Source: Bacteroides ihuae (GTDB taxonomy: Bacteria > Bacteroidota > Bacteroidia > Bacteroidales > Bacteroidaceae). From it: DNA of 64,000 bases. This document shows, in pieces, positions 43,283 through 54,544 of this stretch (positions are counted from its first letter, which is position 1; each line of letters begins with the position of its first letter). The DNA lies in contig NZ_FNVX01000005.1 of assembly GCF_900104585.1 (NCBI RefSeq), positions 1,178,001-1,242,000 of the forward strand. The letters are read 5' to 3'. The position numbers were made by a program, and so were the translations under genes. The notes under the pieces are model-generated. The model did no database searches, had not been told where the DNA came from, and saw nothing but the letters and a program-made list of their open reading frames with translations.

Positions 43283-45423
43283 TGATGAATGACAATCACA
43301 TATTAGCAAAAAGTGCAAAGAATGGAGGAACGCCCCTCATTCAGCATTTATTTGAAGTAGCGCAATTAGCCGAGATTGTTGCTCGCAATTTAGGATTGAA
43401 TGTTAGCATTGCTCGTAAAGGAGCAATATTACATGATATAGGAAAAGTAAGCCCCCATTTTCAAGAGACTTTAAATGCAAAATATCAACGCCCGCCAGGA
43501 TTTGTTTTCAGGCATGAAATAGCCTCCTTATTCTTTATATCCTTATTACCGGAGAACGAAAGAAAACCCATCATAGAAATGATTGTTGCGCATCATAAAT
43601 CAGTTTACCAAGATGCGGGTGGCAAAGGACTTTTAGATTTATTGGAGAATGATGAGGATTGTCTGACTACACATATGCAGGACTTTGATTCTTGGAGCGT
43701 AGATGCGTTGGGAATCTTAGAGATTATGGGTTTTAAAACAGAGGCTATCACGAGCGAACAGGCAGAAAAGAACTTCTATGAAGCCGTAGATTATTGCGAA
43801 TCAAAAAAATACGGATATTCACAGTGGAAAGGAGTTTTAATAGCAGCAGACCACTTAGCCTCAGCACTTGAAGGACAGTTGGATACATTTTCAAACAGAT
43901 TATATATTCAACCGGATTTAAGTTATTATCACGCCAGAAAAAGCGAACTATATCCCCTATCTCTGATCTCAACAAACGATAGTAGACTGCATACATTAGT
44001 GACTGCACCTACTGGAGCAGGAAAAACAGATTTTCTCATTCGTCGTTGCAAAGGAAGAGTATTTTACACACTACCATTTCAAGCTTCCATCAATGCTATG
44101 TATGAGCGAATAAAAGATGATTTGAAAAACACAAACGCTGATGTACGACTACTCCATGCCTCCTCTAGCATTAAAATAGAAAGTGGTAATATTGAAGAGA
44201 AGATATTGCAGCGACACATTGGTGCCTCCGTTAAAGTCTTGACTCCACACCAGATGGCCTCACTTGTATTCGGTACTAAAGGATATGAAGCCATGATCGT
44301 AGATCTGAAAGGATGTGATGTAATATTGGACGAAATACATACCTATTCAGGCACAATGCAAGCCATTGTGCTAAAGATAGTTGAAATATTATGTGATTTA
44401 GGTTGCCGCATACACATTGGTACAGCTACGATGCCAACCGTTTTATATAATCGTATAGTGGAAGCTTTAGGAGGTAAGGAAAATATTTATGAAGTCCAAT
44501 TACCCAATGATATTTTGGACACATTCGACAGGCATACAGTCTATAAGTCAGATTCATTGGATTCTTTGACAGAAATAATAGATCAGGCAATAGAGAGTAA
44601 ACAGAAGATTCTACTCGTATGCAATCAAGTGAAAAGATCTCAAGACTTATTCGAACGATTATCAATAGACTATCCGGAAGTAAAGAAGATGTTGGTGCAT
44701 AGCCGATTTAAAAGAGGCCAACGTAGCCAACTTGAAGGTCAATTACGAAATATATACAATGTAAGCACGGAAGCCTGTATTGTCGTTTCAACTCAAGTAG
44801 TAGAAGTCAGCCTTGACATTAGCTTTGACATCATGATAACAGAGTGTGCACCTATCGATGCTCTGATACAAAGATTCGGCAGAATTAATCGTAAAAGAAC
44901 AAAAGAGACGATAGGGCACTTTAAGCCTATTTATGTTTTGCAACCTCCTACAAAAAAAGGAGAAGCGCTACCTTACGACTTAGAGGTATTGCAAAGTACA
45001 TTTGATATATTACCTAATGGGGAATTGATTAGAGAAAGAAACATGCAAATATTGATCGACTCAGTTTATCCAACGGCTCAATTCATAGATATTGACTGGA
45101 ATTCCGTCTTCTATGATGGAGCGTGGAAAATAAGAGAATTGTGGCATCGTCCCAAATCAGCCCTTTTAGAAACTCTTGACATCGATTCTGTAACGTGCAT
45201 AGAGGAAACTGATCAAGAGCTTTATGAAGCAAGCAACTTTGAAGACAGAACGAAAATGGAAATTCCTGTTTCTTATCGTTCTGTGGGTTATAACAAATTG
45301 GATAAGTCAAAAATCGGCTCACATCCATTTATTATTCCAAGTAAAGCCTACGATAATGATTTGGGACTTTTAATTAATTATGCGAAGCCTGAATTTAGTG
45401 ACCCAACATTACGTTTTTTATAA
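43282..45423 (+). CDS. cas3: CRISPR helicase-nuclease Cas3 (HD plus helicase)
   Basis: The 713-residue protein has an N-terminal HD nuclease domain (LFEVAQLAEIV, then LHDIGK and VAHHKSVY) and a superfamily-2 helicase. Walker A is TAPTGAGKT and the DEAH-type box is ILDEIH; motif VI is QRFGRINRK. It is recruited by Cascade to unwind and degrade target DNA. The HD and helicase are fused, as usual in type I-B. Confidence 0.95.
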   Translation: MMNDNHILAKSAKNGGTPLIQHLFEVAQLAEIVARNLGLNVSIARKGAILHDIGKVSPHFQETLNAKYQRPPGFVFRHEIASLFFISLLPENERKPIIEMIVAHHKSVYQDAGGKGLLDLLENDEDCLTTHMQDFDSWSVDALGILEIMGFKTEAITSEQAEKNFYEAVDYCESKKYGYSQWKGVLIAADHLASALEGQLDTFSNRLYIQPDLSYYHARKSELYPLSLISTNDSRLHTLVTAPTGAGKTDFLIRRCKGRVFYTLPFQASINAMYERIKDDLKNTNADVRLLHASSSIKIESGNIEEKILQRHIGASVKVLTPHQMASLVFGTKGYEAMIVDLKGCDVILDEIHTYSGTMQAIVLKIVEILCDLGCRIHIGTATMPTVLYNRIVEALGGKENIYEVQLPNDILDTFDRHTVYKSDSLDSLTEIIDQAIESKQKILLVCNQVKRSQDLFERLSIDYPEVKKMLVHSRFKRGQRSQLEGQLRNIYNVSTEACIVVSTQVVEVSLDISFDIMITECAPIDALIQRFGRINRKRTKETIGHFKPIYVLQPPTKKGEALPYDLEVLQSTFDILPNGELIRERNMQILIDSVYPTAQFIDIDWNSVFYDGAWKIRELWHRPKSALLETLDIDSVTCIEETDQELYEASNFEDRTKMEIPVSYRSVGYNKLDKSKIGSHPFIIPSKAYDNDLGLLINYAKPEFSDPTLRFL

Positions 45424-45435
45424 AACTTATAAATT

Positions 45436-46734
45436 ATGATAGCAGCAAATATTGGAAAAGTATTTCTAGAAGCTTACAACGAAAAGCATAAAAGTAACTA
45501 TTCTGCTAAAGAGTTTTTTGTAGAAAAGTATTTCCATCTATTTTTTGATGAAGAAAAGTATATGCAATGGGTAACAAATTCTCCTTTTGTACAAGGAATA
45601 AAGAAAGGAGTTGCTCCTACCCCAACTGAGCGTAAATTAAAATTAGAAGTATTAATAGATAAAATAGCAAATAATGAGGCAGATGCCAGTATTGCTATTG
45701 GTTTCCCTTCACTTGATATTACCGCAACAACATCCGGACAAATCACGAACATGGCACTTCCTTTAAGGGAAGAAGAAGTCTACTTATCATGGATTGGTAG
45801 TGGTTTTGGTATTGGTGTGCAGAGTGGTTTGTCTATGTTTTTTGACAACAAACAAATTTTGCTAGATCTATATGATGGATGGACTTTCTATAGAGGTTTT
45901 TTGAACAAAATACCTCTATTAAGAGGCAACCAAATAAATACTTGGAATGGTCAATGGTTGGCACACAGGTACAATAAGGTTACTTATGATGAATTGAACC
46001 CAACAGCGTCCTTTGATCCATTCGCAACGATGAAAAATGAAGGAATGGAAATTACGACACAGTCATGGATAGAAGTCTTAATTGGAATAGCTTACAATTA
46101 CCCGAACTCGACCATGACCGCCTATGTGTATAGTCTGGGGCAAACAAATATAACAATAGGCTTTATACCTTTTGAATTGCCAAAAATAAGGTCACCTTTT
46201 GAATTATTTAGAAAGTACTTCAGTTCAACGAAAAACGATATTGTTAGGACTCTATTTGGTACAGCAATAGGATTTACAAAAGCCTGCCAGATGGGTGCCA
46301 TTGGAGTAAATGCATTGGAGCCTAAGGGTTTTAGAGAGTGTTTAGAAAGAGGTACTTTGCCGAAGTACAACAACACGGATGAAGAGAAAAAAATAAGTTT
46401 TAATACATATCAAATTTGGTTATTATCTATGTTAAACAATGAACAATTATGGGATGAGTCTCTAAAAATAGCGGCTACCCTCAGTATGTACTCTGCAAGT
46501 GACAAGAATGCAAAGAAGACAAAAAGTCAAGAAGTAACAAACTTGTTAGTATCTGTAAATAAGAAACAATTTATTGAGGGGCTAACTTCAATAGTCAAGA
46601 GCATTCAAGATCCAGCTTCATTACTTTTATTTTCAAACATAGCATCATTATTACATACTATGCCAATTGATAATGTTCCTTACTTTCTTACATTAATCAG
46701 ATTTCAATACGCAGTAGTAAATAAACAATCTTAA
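45436..46734 (+). CDS. Cas8-like large subunit of a type I-B Cascade
   Basis: The 432-residue protein (MIAANIGKVFLEAYNEKHKS; GSGFGIGVQSGLSMFFDNK) shows no motif that names it outright. Size and place between cas3 and cas7 make it the Cas8 (large) subunit that reads the PAM. It belongs to one of the divergent Cas8b groups; the exact subtype is uncertain. Confidence 0.65.
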   Translation: MIAANIGKVFLEAYNEKHKSNYSAKEFFVEKYFHLFFDEEKYMQWVTNSPFVQGIKKGVAPTPTERKLKLEVLIDKIANNEADASIAIGFPSLDITATTSGQITNMALPLREEEVYLSWIGSGFGIGVQSGLSMFFDNKQILLDLYDGWTFYRGFLNKIPLLRGNQINTWNGQWLAHRYNKVTYDELNPTASFDPFATMKNEGMEITTQSWIEVLIGIAYNYPNSTMTAYVYSLGQTNITIGFIPFELPKIRSPFELFRKYFSSTKNDIVRTLFGTAIGFTKACQMGAIGVNALEPKGFRECLERGTLPKYNNTDEEKKISFNTYQIWLLSMLNNEQLWDESLKIAATLSMYSASDKNAKKTKSQEVTNLLVSVNKKQFIEGLTSIVKSIQDPASLLLFSNIASLLHTMPIDNVPYFLTLIRFQYAVVNKQS

Positions 46735-46745
46735 AATATACAGAT

Positions 46746-47798
46746 ATGAATCCTTACATTTATCTTAGAGTACTTAAACATGCTGAACACACAGTGTTCT
46801 GTGTACAAGACGGTCAGAAATCTTATTATGACCCACTTTTCAATAAATCCGTAGCTTACTCCAGTGGACAACAAGTTAAACGTTCTATTCTTGATGCCTT
46901 GACATCAAATTTGAATGTGCAAATGGCCCCTATTACATTTAACTATAATGTAACAGCGAAAAAAGAATTAGAAAATAAAGAACCTTGGTCTCCCTGCGAT
47001 CCTAGTTATATTGACCAATTGCTTGGTGGATGGATGCGTGCCGGAGATGGAGTAACAGTTAAAAGAAGAAGTCCATTGTCTATTTCGGCTATGCGTCCAC
47101 TACACCCGTTGCTGGCAAGTACCGACAAAGAGAATCTAACTTTTGACCGCAGTGATAAACCAGATCGTAACCCCGTAAATGTAAGGTATGGCGAAAAATT
47201 ACTAGATGAAGAAGAAATTGAAGAATTTCTAGCTACTAACAATAGAACGCTTCCTCGTCGAAATTGGATTCCTGATAATGTAAGAACAAGTGGTTTATTC
47301 GTTTATGATATAGCATTAGATCTTAGAACCTTATTTTCTGTATCCACCAATCAACACGAGCCTGAGTTATCTAAAGAAAAAATAGAAGAGCTCAAAGCCA
47401 AAGGATGGATTGAAAGTGAAAATATTTTCGGTAAATGTATCGTATTGCCTAAAGAAGAACAGAAAAAGATTATTCCCGCTCTAGCAAATGCTTTATTAAA
47501 TTGGAGGATCACTTCCAATCAAGCACGTACATTTAGCTTAATGGAAACTTTAGCTATTGCTATCAGCGACAATGCTAATACACTTGCAGGGTCTATTCGC
47601 GCAAAGTTAATTGACGATGGAGAAAGACCTAAAGCAAAGCCTATTATAGACGAAACAGCTGGAGCAGATATATTTGTAACCCTTCCCTGCTCAAATTATA
47701 TTGTTACTGTAAATGAGAGCGCAGACGCCATAGAGAAAGCTCAACAAAAACTGATAGAATTAATGGAAGCTTTTGATTATGTAAATCAAGAAGGATAA
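46746..47798 (+). CDS. cas7: Cascade backbone subunit Cas7 (Cst2/DevR-like)
   Basis: The 350-residue protein has the type I-B Cas7 pattern. The middle holds KRRSPLSISAMRPLHPLLAS, and ITSNQARTFSLMETLAIAIS lies near the C-terminal third. Several copies coat the crRNA spacer. It lies 11 bases behind the Cas8-like gene. Confidence 0.85.
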   Translation: MNPYIYLRVLKHAEHTVFCVQDGQKSYYDPLFNKSVAYSSGQQVKRSILDALTSNLNVQMAPITFNYNVTAKKELENKEPWSPCDPSYIDQLLGGWMRAGDGVTVKRRSPLSISAMRPLHPLLASTDKENLTFDRSDKPDRNPVNVRYGEKLLDEEEIEEFLATNNRTLPRRNWIPDNVRTSGLFVYDIALDLRTLFSVSTNQHEPELSKEKIEELKAKGWIESENIFGKCIVLPKEEQKKIIPALANALLNWRITSNQARTFSLMETLAIAISDNANTLAGSIRAKLIDDGERPKAKPIIDETAGADIFVTLPCSNYIVTVNESADAIEKAQQKLIELMEAFDYVNQEG

Positions 47799-47808
47799 TT
47801 AAACCGCC

Positions 47809-48321
47809 ATGCAAACAACAGGCACTCATTTCAATTATTATCAAGTATGCAAACGAAAGCTTTGGCTATTTGCTAACGGGATAAGTATGGAGCATACCTC
47901 CGATCTTGTTTATGAGGGAAATTTGATTCACGAGGAATCTTATCCACAACGCTCTTCGAAATATGAAGAAGTGGAATTGGATGGAATCAAGGTGGACTTC
48001 TATGACGCAAGGAAGAAGGTGATTCATGAAATAAAGAAATCAGATAAGATGGAGAGGGCGCATGAATGGCAATTGAAATATTACCTGTATGTCTTCGAAA
48101 AGAATGGTATTGTAGGCGTCACAGGCATATTGGAGTATCCGGTTTTGAGGAAAACGGATGCAATAGTACTATCTGATATTGATAGAGAAACGATTAGGAC
48201 AATGGAAACGGAGATACAAGCCATCATTGAAAATGAGGAGTGCCCTCTCCTAGAGAAGAAACGCATCTGTAAGAATTGTAGTTATTATGATTTTTGTTAT
48301 AGCACGGAGGAAGAAGAATGA
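47809..48321 (+). CDS. cas4: CRISPR adaptation exonuclease Cas4
   Basis: The 170-residue protein starts with TGTHFNYYQVCKRKLWLFAN and has the nuclease residues in EIKKSDKMERAHEWQLKYYL. The C-terminal cysteines CKNCSYYDFC complete the iron-sulfur ligands. Cas4 trims prespacers and selects the PAM. It overlaps cas1 by four bases (ATGA). Confidence 0.93.
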   Translation: MQTTGTHFNYYQVCKRKLWLFANGISMEHTSDLVYEGNLIHEESYPQRSSKYEEVELDGIKVDFYDARKKVIHEIKKSDKMERAHEWQLKYYLYVFEKNGIVGVTGILEYPVLRKTDAIVLSDIDRETIRTMETEIQAIIENEECPLLEKKRICKNCSYYDFCYSTEEEE

Positions 48322-49334
48322 AGAAGACGTACTATTTATTTAACCCCGGTTCGCTGGAGAGACGAGACAATACTTTGAAGTTTACTCCCATATCCGATTC
48401 GGAAGCGGAGCACCCGGTTCAGGGAAGTCCACGTTATCTACCGGTAGAAGATATCAATGAATTTTATGTTTTTGGCTCACTAACAGCCAATAGCGCACTG
48501 TTTAACTTCCTTGGTCAGAAGGACATCGCAGTGCACTTCTTTGACTATTATGAAAATTACACTGGATCGTTTATGCCTCGAGACGGCCTTTTATCGGGTA
48601 GAATGCTCTTGGCTCAAACAGCTGCTTATCAGGACAAAAAGAAACGGATCATTATTGCCCAGAAGTTTATTGAAGGTGCTGTATTCAACATGTTGAAGAA
48701 TCTGCAATATTACAATCGCAGGGGAAAAGATATGGAAGATATTATGGAGATCATGAAGTTACTTGCTTTGAAGATTCCTGAATCGAAAACGGTAGAAGAG
48801 TTGATGGGTGTAGAAGGAATGATTCGCCAGACTTACTATGATGCTTTCAACTTAATATTGAATGATTTCGAAATGGGCAACCGTTCTAAACAACCTCCTC
48901 GCAATGAAGTGAATGCCCTGATCTCCTTTGGCAACATGATTTGTTACACTCTTTGTTTGCGCGCTATCAATCAGACGCAACTCAACCCAACGATTAGCTT
49001 TCTGCATACTCCTGGTGAAAGACGATATTCGTTGGCACTGGACGTGGCAGAAATTTTTAAACCGATAATCGTGGACCGTGTGATCTTTAAAGTGCTGAAT
49101 AAAAAAGAGATTCAAGAAAAGCATTTCGACAAGAAAATGAACAAATGCTTGTTAAACTCAGAAGGAAAAAAGATCTTTGTAAAGGCATTGGAAGATCGAC
49201 TTCAAGAAACCATTCAGCATCGTAGTTTGAAACGCAATGTCAGTTATCGGCATTTAATAAAACTAGAATGCTATAAACTGACAAAACATTTGCTAAAGAT
49301 AGAAGAATATAAACCATTTAAAATGTATTGGTAA
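48318..49334 (+). CDS. cas1: CRISPR integrase Cas1
   Basis: The 338-residue protein has the Cas1 fold: LTANSALFNFLGQKDIAVHF, NALISFGNMICYTLCLRAIN and the active-site region LHTPGERRYSLALDVAEIFK. With Cas2 it inserts new spacers at the leader end. The start is fixed by the overlap with cas4. Confidence 0.96.
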   Translation: MKKTYYLFNPGSLERRDNTLKFTPISDSEAEHPVQGSPRYLPVEDINEFYVFGSLTANSALFNFLGQKDIAVHFFDYYENYTGSFMPRDGLLSGRMLLAQTAAYQDKKKRIIIAQKFIEGAVFNMLKNLQYYNRRGKDMEDIMEIMKLLALKIPESKTVEELMGVEGMIRQTYYDAFNLILNDFEMGNRSKQPPRNEVNALISFGNMICYTLCLRAINQTQLNPTISFLHTPGERRYSLALDVAEIFKPIIVDRVIFKVLNKKEIQEKHFDKKMNKCLLNSEGKKIFVKALEDRLQETIQHRSLKRNVSYRHLIKLECYKLTKHLLKIEEYKPFKMYW

Positions 49335-49338
49335 CTCT

Positions 49339-49602
49339 ATGTATGTGATTCTAGTTTACGATTTCGGAGAGAAGCGTGTGGCGAAAATGTTGAAACTTTG
49401 CCGCAAGTATTTGAATTGGATTCAAAACTCCGTCTTTGAAGGTGAGATTTCGGAAGTTCGCTTGCATGAGTTACTCATTTCTGCCAAAAAATTTATGAAA
49501 GAAGAGAGTGATAGCATTATCATTTTCAAAGGTAGAGACGTCAGGTGGACTGAAAAGCAAATCGTAGGAAAAGAGCGTAGTAGTATAGATATTTTCTTAT
49601 AG
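49339..49602 (+). CDS. cas2: CRISPR adaptation protein Cas2
   Basis: The 87-residue protein opens MYVILVYDFGEKRVAKMLKL, with the first-strand Asp of Cas2, and ends in the expected ferredoxin-fold pattern. It is the last cas gene, four bases behind cas1 and 212 bases before the array. Confidence 0.95.
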   Translation: MYVILVYDFGEKRVAKMLKLCRKYLNWIQNSVFEGEISEVRLHELLISAKKFMKEESDSIIIFKGRDVRWTEKQIVGKERSSIDIFL

Positions 49603-49695
49603 CAAGTTGTCAATGTATCTATAATGCTCTTACATTACGCACAAAATAAGCAATGCTCGCTCTTTGACTTATTGAAAATCAGCTATTTGCAATAG

Positions 49696-49742
49696 ATGTC
49701 GATCATCAGGTGTTTTTATATAACTGGTGATCGACATTTTTT
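49696..49742 (+). terminator. Terminator of the cas operon
   Basis: ATGTCGATCATCA (49696-49708) pairs with TGGTGATCGACAT (49725-49737), with one wobble pair, and is followed by six T residues. It separates cas transcription from the array. Confidence 0.75.
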
Positions 49743-49756
49743 AGAAAGAAAATAAC

Positions 49757-49764
49757 TATCTTTG
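49757..49764 (+). promoter_or_regulatory. CRISPR leader promoter -7 element
   Basis: TATCTTTG matches the Bacteroidetes consensus and lies 50 bases before the first repeat, behind the cas terminator, so the array should have its own promoter. Confidence 0.65.
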
Positions 49765-49814
49765 TTTCCGCTAACCAATTGATATACAGGGATTCCCTGT
49801 TTTGATTTTGGAGG

Positions 49815-52800
49815 CCTTTAATTGTACCTTATGGAATTGAAACAACTCCTAATAAGTTTTTTTACAATTTCCGTAACTCCTTTAATTGTACCTTATGGAA
49901 TTGAAACTCGTAATAGATGTAGCGTTCGATGTATTACCGTCAACCTTTAATTGTACCTTATGGAATTGAAACATACATCAAGAAACTCAGAATAAAATTC
50001 AGTAAATCCTTTAATTGTACCTTATGGAATTGAAACCTTAAAAATGCTCTGGGCGAAATAAAGAAGGTGTAAGCCTTTAATTGTACCTTATGGAATTGAA
50101 ACATAAATAAACATACCCTCTCAATATAGCTTTTCCGGGCCTTTAATTGTACCTTATGGAATTGAAACGAGATGGTTGGATTCTTGGTTCTTGGAGGGAT
50201 AATAACCTTTAATTGTACCTTATGGAATTGAAACAAATCTTCGTTAGCCTTTATTCGTTGCGCCATTGACCCTTTAATTGTACCTTATGGAATTGAAACG
50301 AACTCCCAATAAGTTTTTTTACAATTTCCGTTACCGCCTTTAATTGTACCTTATGGAATTGAAACTAACATTTTGGGCACTTTTAAATAATAATAGGCCG
50401 CCCTTTAATTGTACCTTATGGAATTGAAACAACTACAACGGCATTTGAAAAGATTTGCAATCTGACCCTTTAATTGTACCTTATGGAATTGAAACGTTAG
50501 TTTTGATTTATATTGATAACTTCGGCTCTATTCCTTTAATTGTACCTTATGGAATTGAAACGCCAGTCTTCGTTAGTGAGGCTGTTTGCATCGGCTTTCC
50601 TTTAATTGTACCTTATGGAATTGAAACGTCCTTCTCTCGTATCGTATTGCGTATAAAGCGGTTCCTTTAATTGTACCTTATGGAATTGAAACTAAATATA
50701 TACGCTTCTTGTGAGTTGCACGCCTTTCCTTTAATTGTACCTTATGGAATTGAAACACAATACGGAGAGCGATCTTAATATTGCATGCCCTTCCTTTAAT
50801 TGTACCTTATGGAATTGAAACTACGAATACTGGGAAGCTGAAAACGTAGAAACTGGGCCTTTAATTGTACCTTATGGAATTGAAACCAAAAGACTTATTC
50901 GATAAGTTTTGCGAAGACAATCCCTTTAATTGTACCTTATGGAATTGAAACAAAAATCGGGGGCTAACATAGATTTGATAAATCAAACCTTTAATTGTAC
51001 CTTATGGAATTGAAACGATTGCGAACTCGGTATTTGATTCTGTAATGGTGGACCTTTAATTGTACCTTATGGAATTGAAACTACCCACAACGAAAGAGGA
51101 GCCACGCCCGGCAAACACCTTTAATTGTACCTTATGGAATTGAAACCAACAATCATAGCGTCAACGAGCGCAATCACATTAGCCCTTTAATTGTACCTTA
51201 TGGAATTGAAACGTCTATTTGTTCAGGATTAGCATTTTTATCACACCACCTTTAATTGTACCTTATGGAATTGAAACCCGAAATGGGGCACTTAAAGACT
51301 TTATTTCTATTTTCCTTTAATTGTACCTTATGGAATTGAAACACGGATTAGATATTCCTTTCCGTAGTGCGGCTTCTCCTTTAATTGTACCTTATGGAAT
51401 TGAAACTTAGGAGTTTTTATTCTCTTAAAAGCTCTCACTGAACCTTTAATTGTACCTTATGGAATTGAAACATATTTTATTTATTCTGTCATATTCGTTA
51501 TTTGAATCCTTTAATTGTACCTTATGGAATTGAAACAAAGTTATTGAGATATGTCGATTTGAGAATAACCATGCCTTTAATTGTACCTTATGGAATTGAA
51601 ACTGATTTTGTTTCTATTTCTACGATTCGAGAATTGAATCCTTTAATTGTACCTTATGGAATTGAAACTCTGTGGTATTGTCTATGGATCTACTTTGCAA
51701 ATACCTTTAATTGTACCTTATGGAATTGAAACTCCTTGCGGATGTGAAGCTTTTGCCGGGATGACTTCCTTTAATTGTACCTTATGGAATTGAAACCTTA
51801 AAAACAGAATTATGAAAGCAATTATCATTATCCCTTTAATTGTACCTTATGGAATTGAAACGAGAAGTTAATGCACGTAATAAGAAAGAAGCAATATCCT
51901 TTAATTGTACCTTATGGAATTGAAACTCGAATACATTTCATACGAAAGAGGGTTTATCTCTCCTTTAATTGTACCTTATGGAATTGAAACAAGCCTTTGT
52001 ATTCTGGTACGTGCTTATAGGCCGTACCTTTAATTGTACCTTATGGAATTGAAACTAGTTCAATATTTAAAGCAGTAGGATAAACCTCTACCTTTAATTG
52101 TACCTTATGGAATTGAAACTCAACTGGCAAAGTTTTAGCAGTGTACACTGAAATAACCTTTAATTGTACCTTATGGAATTGAAACTTGTTAATCAAATAC
52201 AAAAATTCAGGAGCTCGATCTCCCTTTAATTGTACCTTATGGAATTGAAACTGCAACTGGCAAAGTTTTAGCAGTGTACACTGAAATACCTTTAATTGTA
52301 CCTTATGGAATTGAAACATCTTTTTGGATTCCCAAACAAGTAGTTCTTTTCAAACCTTTAATTGTACCTTATGGAATTGAAACTCAACATCGATAAGTCT
52401 TTGTTTTGGAAATGAAACCCTTTAATTGTACCTTATGGAATTGAAACCATTCTTTTATAACTTCAAAACATCTTCCCTTGCTGTCCTTTAATTGTACCTT
52501 ATGGAATTGAAACATAAAAGAAGAGGACGTAGACAATATTCGCTTTAAACCTTTAATTGTACCTTATGGAATTGAAACGAACTTCCGGCGTGGGTTATAA
52601 TCCATTATTGTAAATCCTTTAATTGTACCTTATGGAATTGAAACATGTACACGCCTTTTGCTATTACAATACCGTCCGATACCTTTAATTGTACCTTATG
52701 GAATTGAAACATTACCCTTGTTAGTTAGCACTAAAGCCGTCTTAACCTTTAATTGTACCTTATGGAATTGAAACAAGAAAGGTGGTATGAACCCGTATGC

Positions 52801-53356
52801 GGGGCTATATCCTTTAATTGTACCTTATGGAATTGAAACTAATTAGACAATGTTTGTTCTTCATCTTTCAACAAAGCCTTTAATTGTACCTTATGGAATT
52901 GAAACGTGCTACATTGTCAACCGTCCGGCTCCGCCACTCCCTTTAATTGTACCTTATGGAATTGAAACAGAGGTGTACATTTGAATACAAGGACTTGTAA
53001 ATATCCTTTAATTGTACCTTATGGAATTGAAACCTTCAAGTAAATACCAGAACATTTTTTTACTTTATCCTTTAATTGTACCTTATGGAATTGAAACCTA
53101 CTATTCCGTGCTCAATTCCTAAATACACAAATCCTTTAATTGTACCTTATGGAATTGAAACCTCGAATCAGGATACACAACAATAACACGGCTAAACCCT
53201 TTAATTGTACCTTATGGAATTGAAACACAAATAACGAGGGCCGCTGTTTTATTCCTTCATCCTCCTTTAATTGTACCTTATGGAATTGAAACAGGAACAT
53301 CAAGATTACTTCTAAAGAAGCTATATTCCTTTAATTGTATCTCATAGAATTTAAAT
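49815..53356 (+). CRISPR. CRISPR array, 55 repeats and 54 spacers
   Basis: The 29-base repeat starts CCTTTAATTGTACCTTATGG and ends AATTGAAAC. Spacers are about 34-38 bases, giving a period near 65. By eye 54 repeats are essentially identical; the last (53328-53356) differs at five positions and marks the leader-distal end. The leader lies on the cas2 side. The 3' end ATTGAAAC is the usual type I crRNA handle, so the crRNA strand is plus. Two spacer pairs are near duplicates (1 and 8; 36 and 38). Confidence 0.98.
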
Positions 53357-53496
53357 GTAAAAATTGTTTTCTAAAATTCACAGAGAAGATTCTGTCCCTG
53401 ACAACAATAAATAAAACCCGGTCGAATCACTTCGCCCGGGCCTCCATAAATAAACTTGGCAGAGTTTATTTTGAAAATATACTAGTTATAAAGAAA

Positions 53497-54474
53497 TCAT
53501 TTATTATCAGACCAAAGAGCCTTTGCCGCTATCATAGCCATATCCAAAGTGCTCCACTGTTTCATTAAAGCTGTATCATAGTCTTCATTGGGCAATACTT
53601 GCGCATTAGGAACACAAAGACTAAGACGTTCCAACGAAATATAAGGCGTCACCTCATCTATAGCTTCGTATATTTCATCTAGTTCACTTGGCAATGGATA
53701 GTGAGACGGAATGAAACCAAACGTAGCTTTCTGTTCGCGAATAAACCACAAAAGAGAGCTTTTGCCACAACTTTCATCATCATAATCAAGTAAAAAGGAA
53801 TTAACTCCTTCAACAGAGTAAAGCATTTCTGCAGATGCATGAAAAGCGATAAAAAGATCTTCAGGATGCCCCTCTAACGACAGGTTATTTACTTGAATAG
53901 CATTCGAAGTTAGCACTCGGGTAACATCATCAAACTGTAGATACCGACAACCGGATTCATACAACTCTTGAATCAACTTTTGATAGGTTAAGGCTATATC
54001 TGTTAGCAATTCTTCTTCGTCAGGATAAATAGTTGATAACTGATCACTGTTACCATCTTTCAATAATTCACTCAGTAGCAGAGACGGTGCCGGCAATACT
54101 TGCTTGGCAATCACATCACCTCCCGTCACTCCGGTTAGGTACATGAAATCATCTAAGACAGGATGATGATGAAAATCTACTCTTCCTATAAGTTCAATGC
54201 CGCTCTTATGATCACCTCGAGACTGTATGCCTTCTAAGTTACACATAAAATCTAATGGCCAGGAAATATTACGAAAACCTCCATCGGTTACTACTCTTAA
54301 TCCTACTGCTTTCAGCCGATCTACTAAATTACGAATTTCCGTATCTTCTATGGCACGCAAAGCTACCCTACTAATCTGTTCATTACGATATTGAGCTTGT
54401 GCATCTCTTAATTCTTGAGGAAGAAGAAAGGCACCAGCGACATCTATCCTAAACGGAGGTCCGACATATTCCAT
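53497..54474 (-). CDS. MetE-core-like (YxjG-type) methyltransferase
   Basis: The 325-residue protein has the TIM-barrel pattern of the MetE C-terminal domain (PFRIDVAGAFLLPQELRDAQ, VVTDGGFRNISWPLDFM, QFDDVTR). It lacks the MetE N-terminal half. In MetE the zinc ligands include a His-x-Cys; here the matching segment reads FHASAE, with Ser for Cys, while a later Cys (LSLCVPNAQ) is kept. A cobalamin riboswitch precedes it, so it is probably a B12-independent route to methionine or a relative; its methyl donor is unknown. Confidence 0.75.
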   Translation of the reverse strand: MEYVGPPFRIDVAGAFLLPQELRDAQAQYRNEQISRVALRAIEDTEIRNLVDRLKAVGLRVVTDGGFRNISWPLDFMCNLEGIQSRGDHKSGIELIGRVDFHHHPVLDDFMYLTGVTGGDVIAKQVLPAPSLLLSELLKDGNSDQLSTIYPDEEELLTDIALTYQKLIQELYESGCRYLQFDDVTRVLTSNAIQVNNLSLEGHPEDLFIAFHASAEMLYSVEGVNSFLLDYDDESCGKSSLLWFIREQKATFGFIPSHYPLPSELDEIYEAIDEVTPYISLERLSLCVPNAQVLPNEDYDTALMKQWSTLDMAMIAAKALWSDNK

Positions 54475-54544
54475 ACGCTACTAATTTAGATGATTTTATC
54501 TTGTACATTATTCCCAATCCACGAGGAATAAAGACGTAAAAAGA

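Noticed and set aside
49958..52319. Several open frames of 71-102 residues within the CRISPR array (both strands)
   Set aside because: They consist of translated repeats (recurring FQFHKVQLK or PLIVPYGIET) and are artefacts of the repeat unit.
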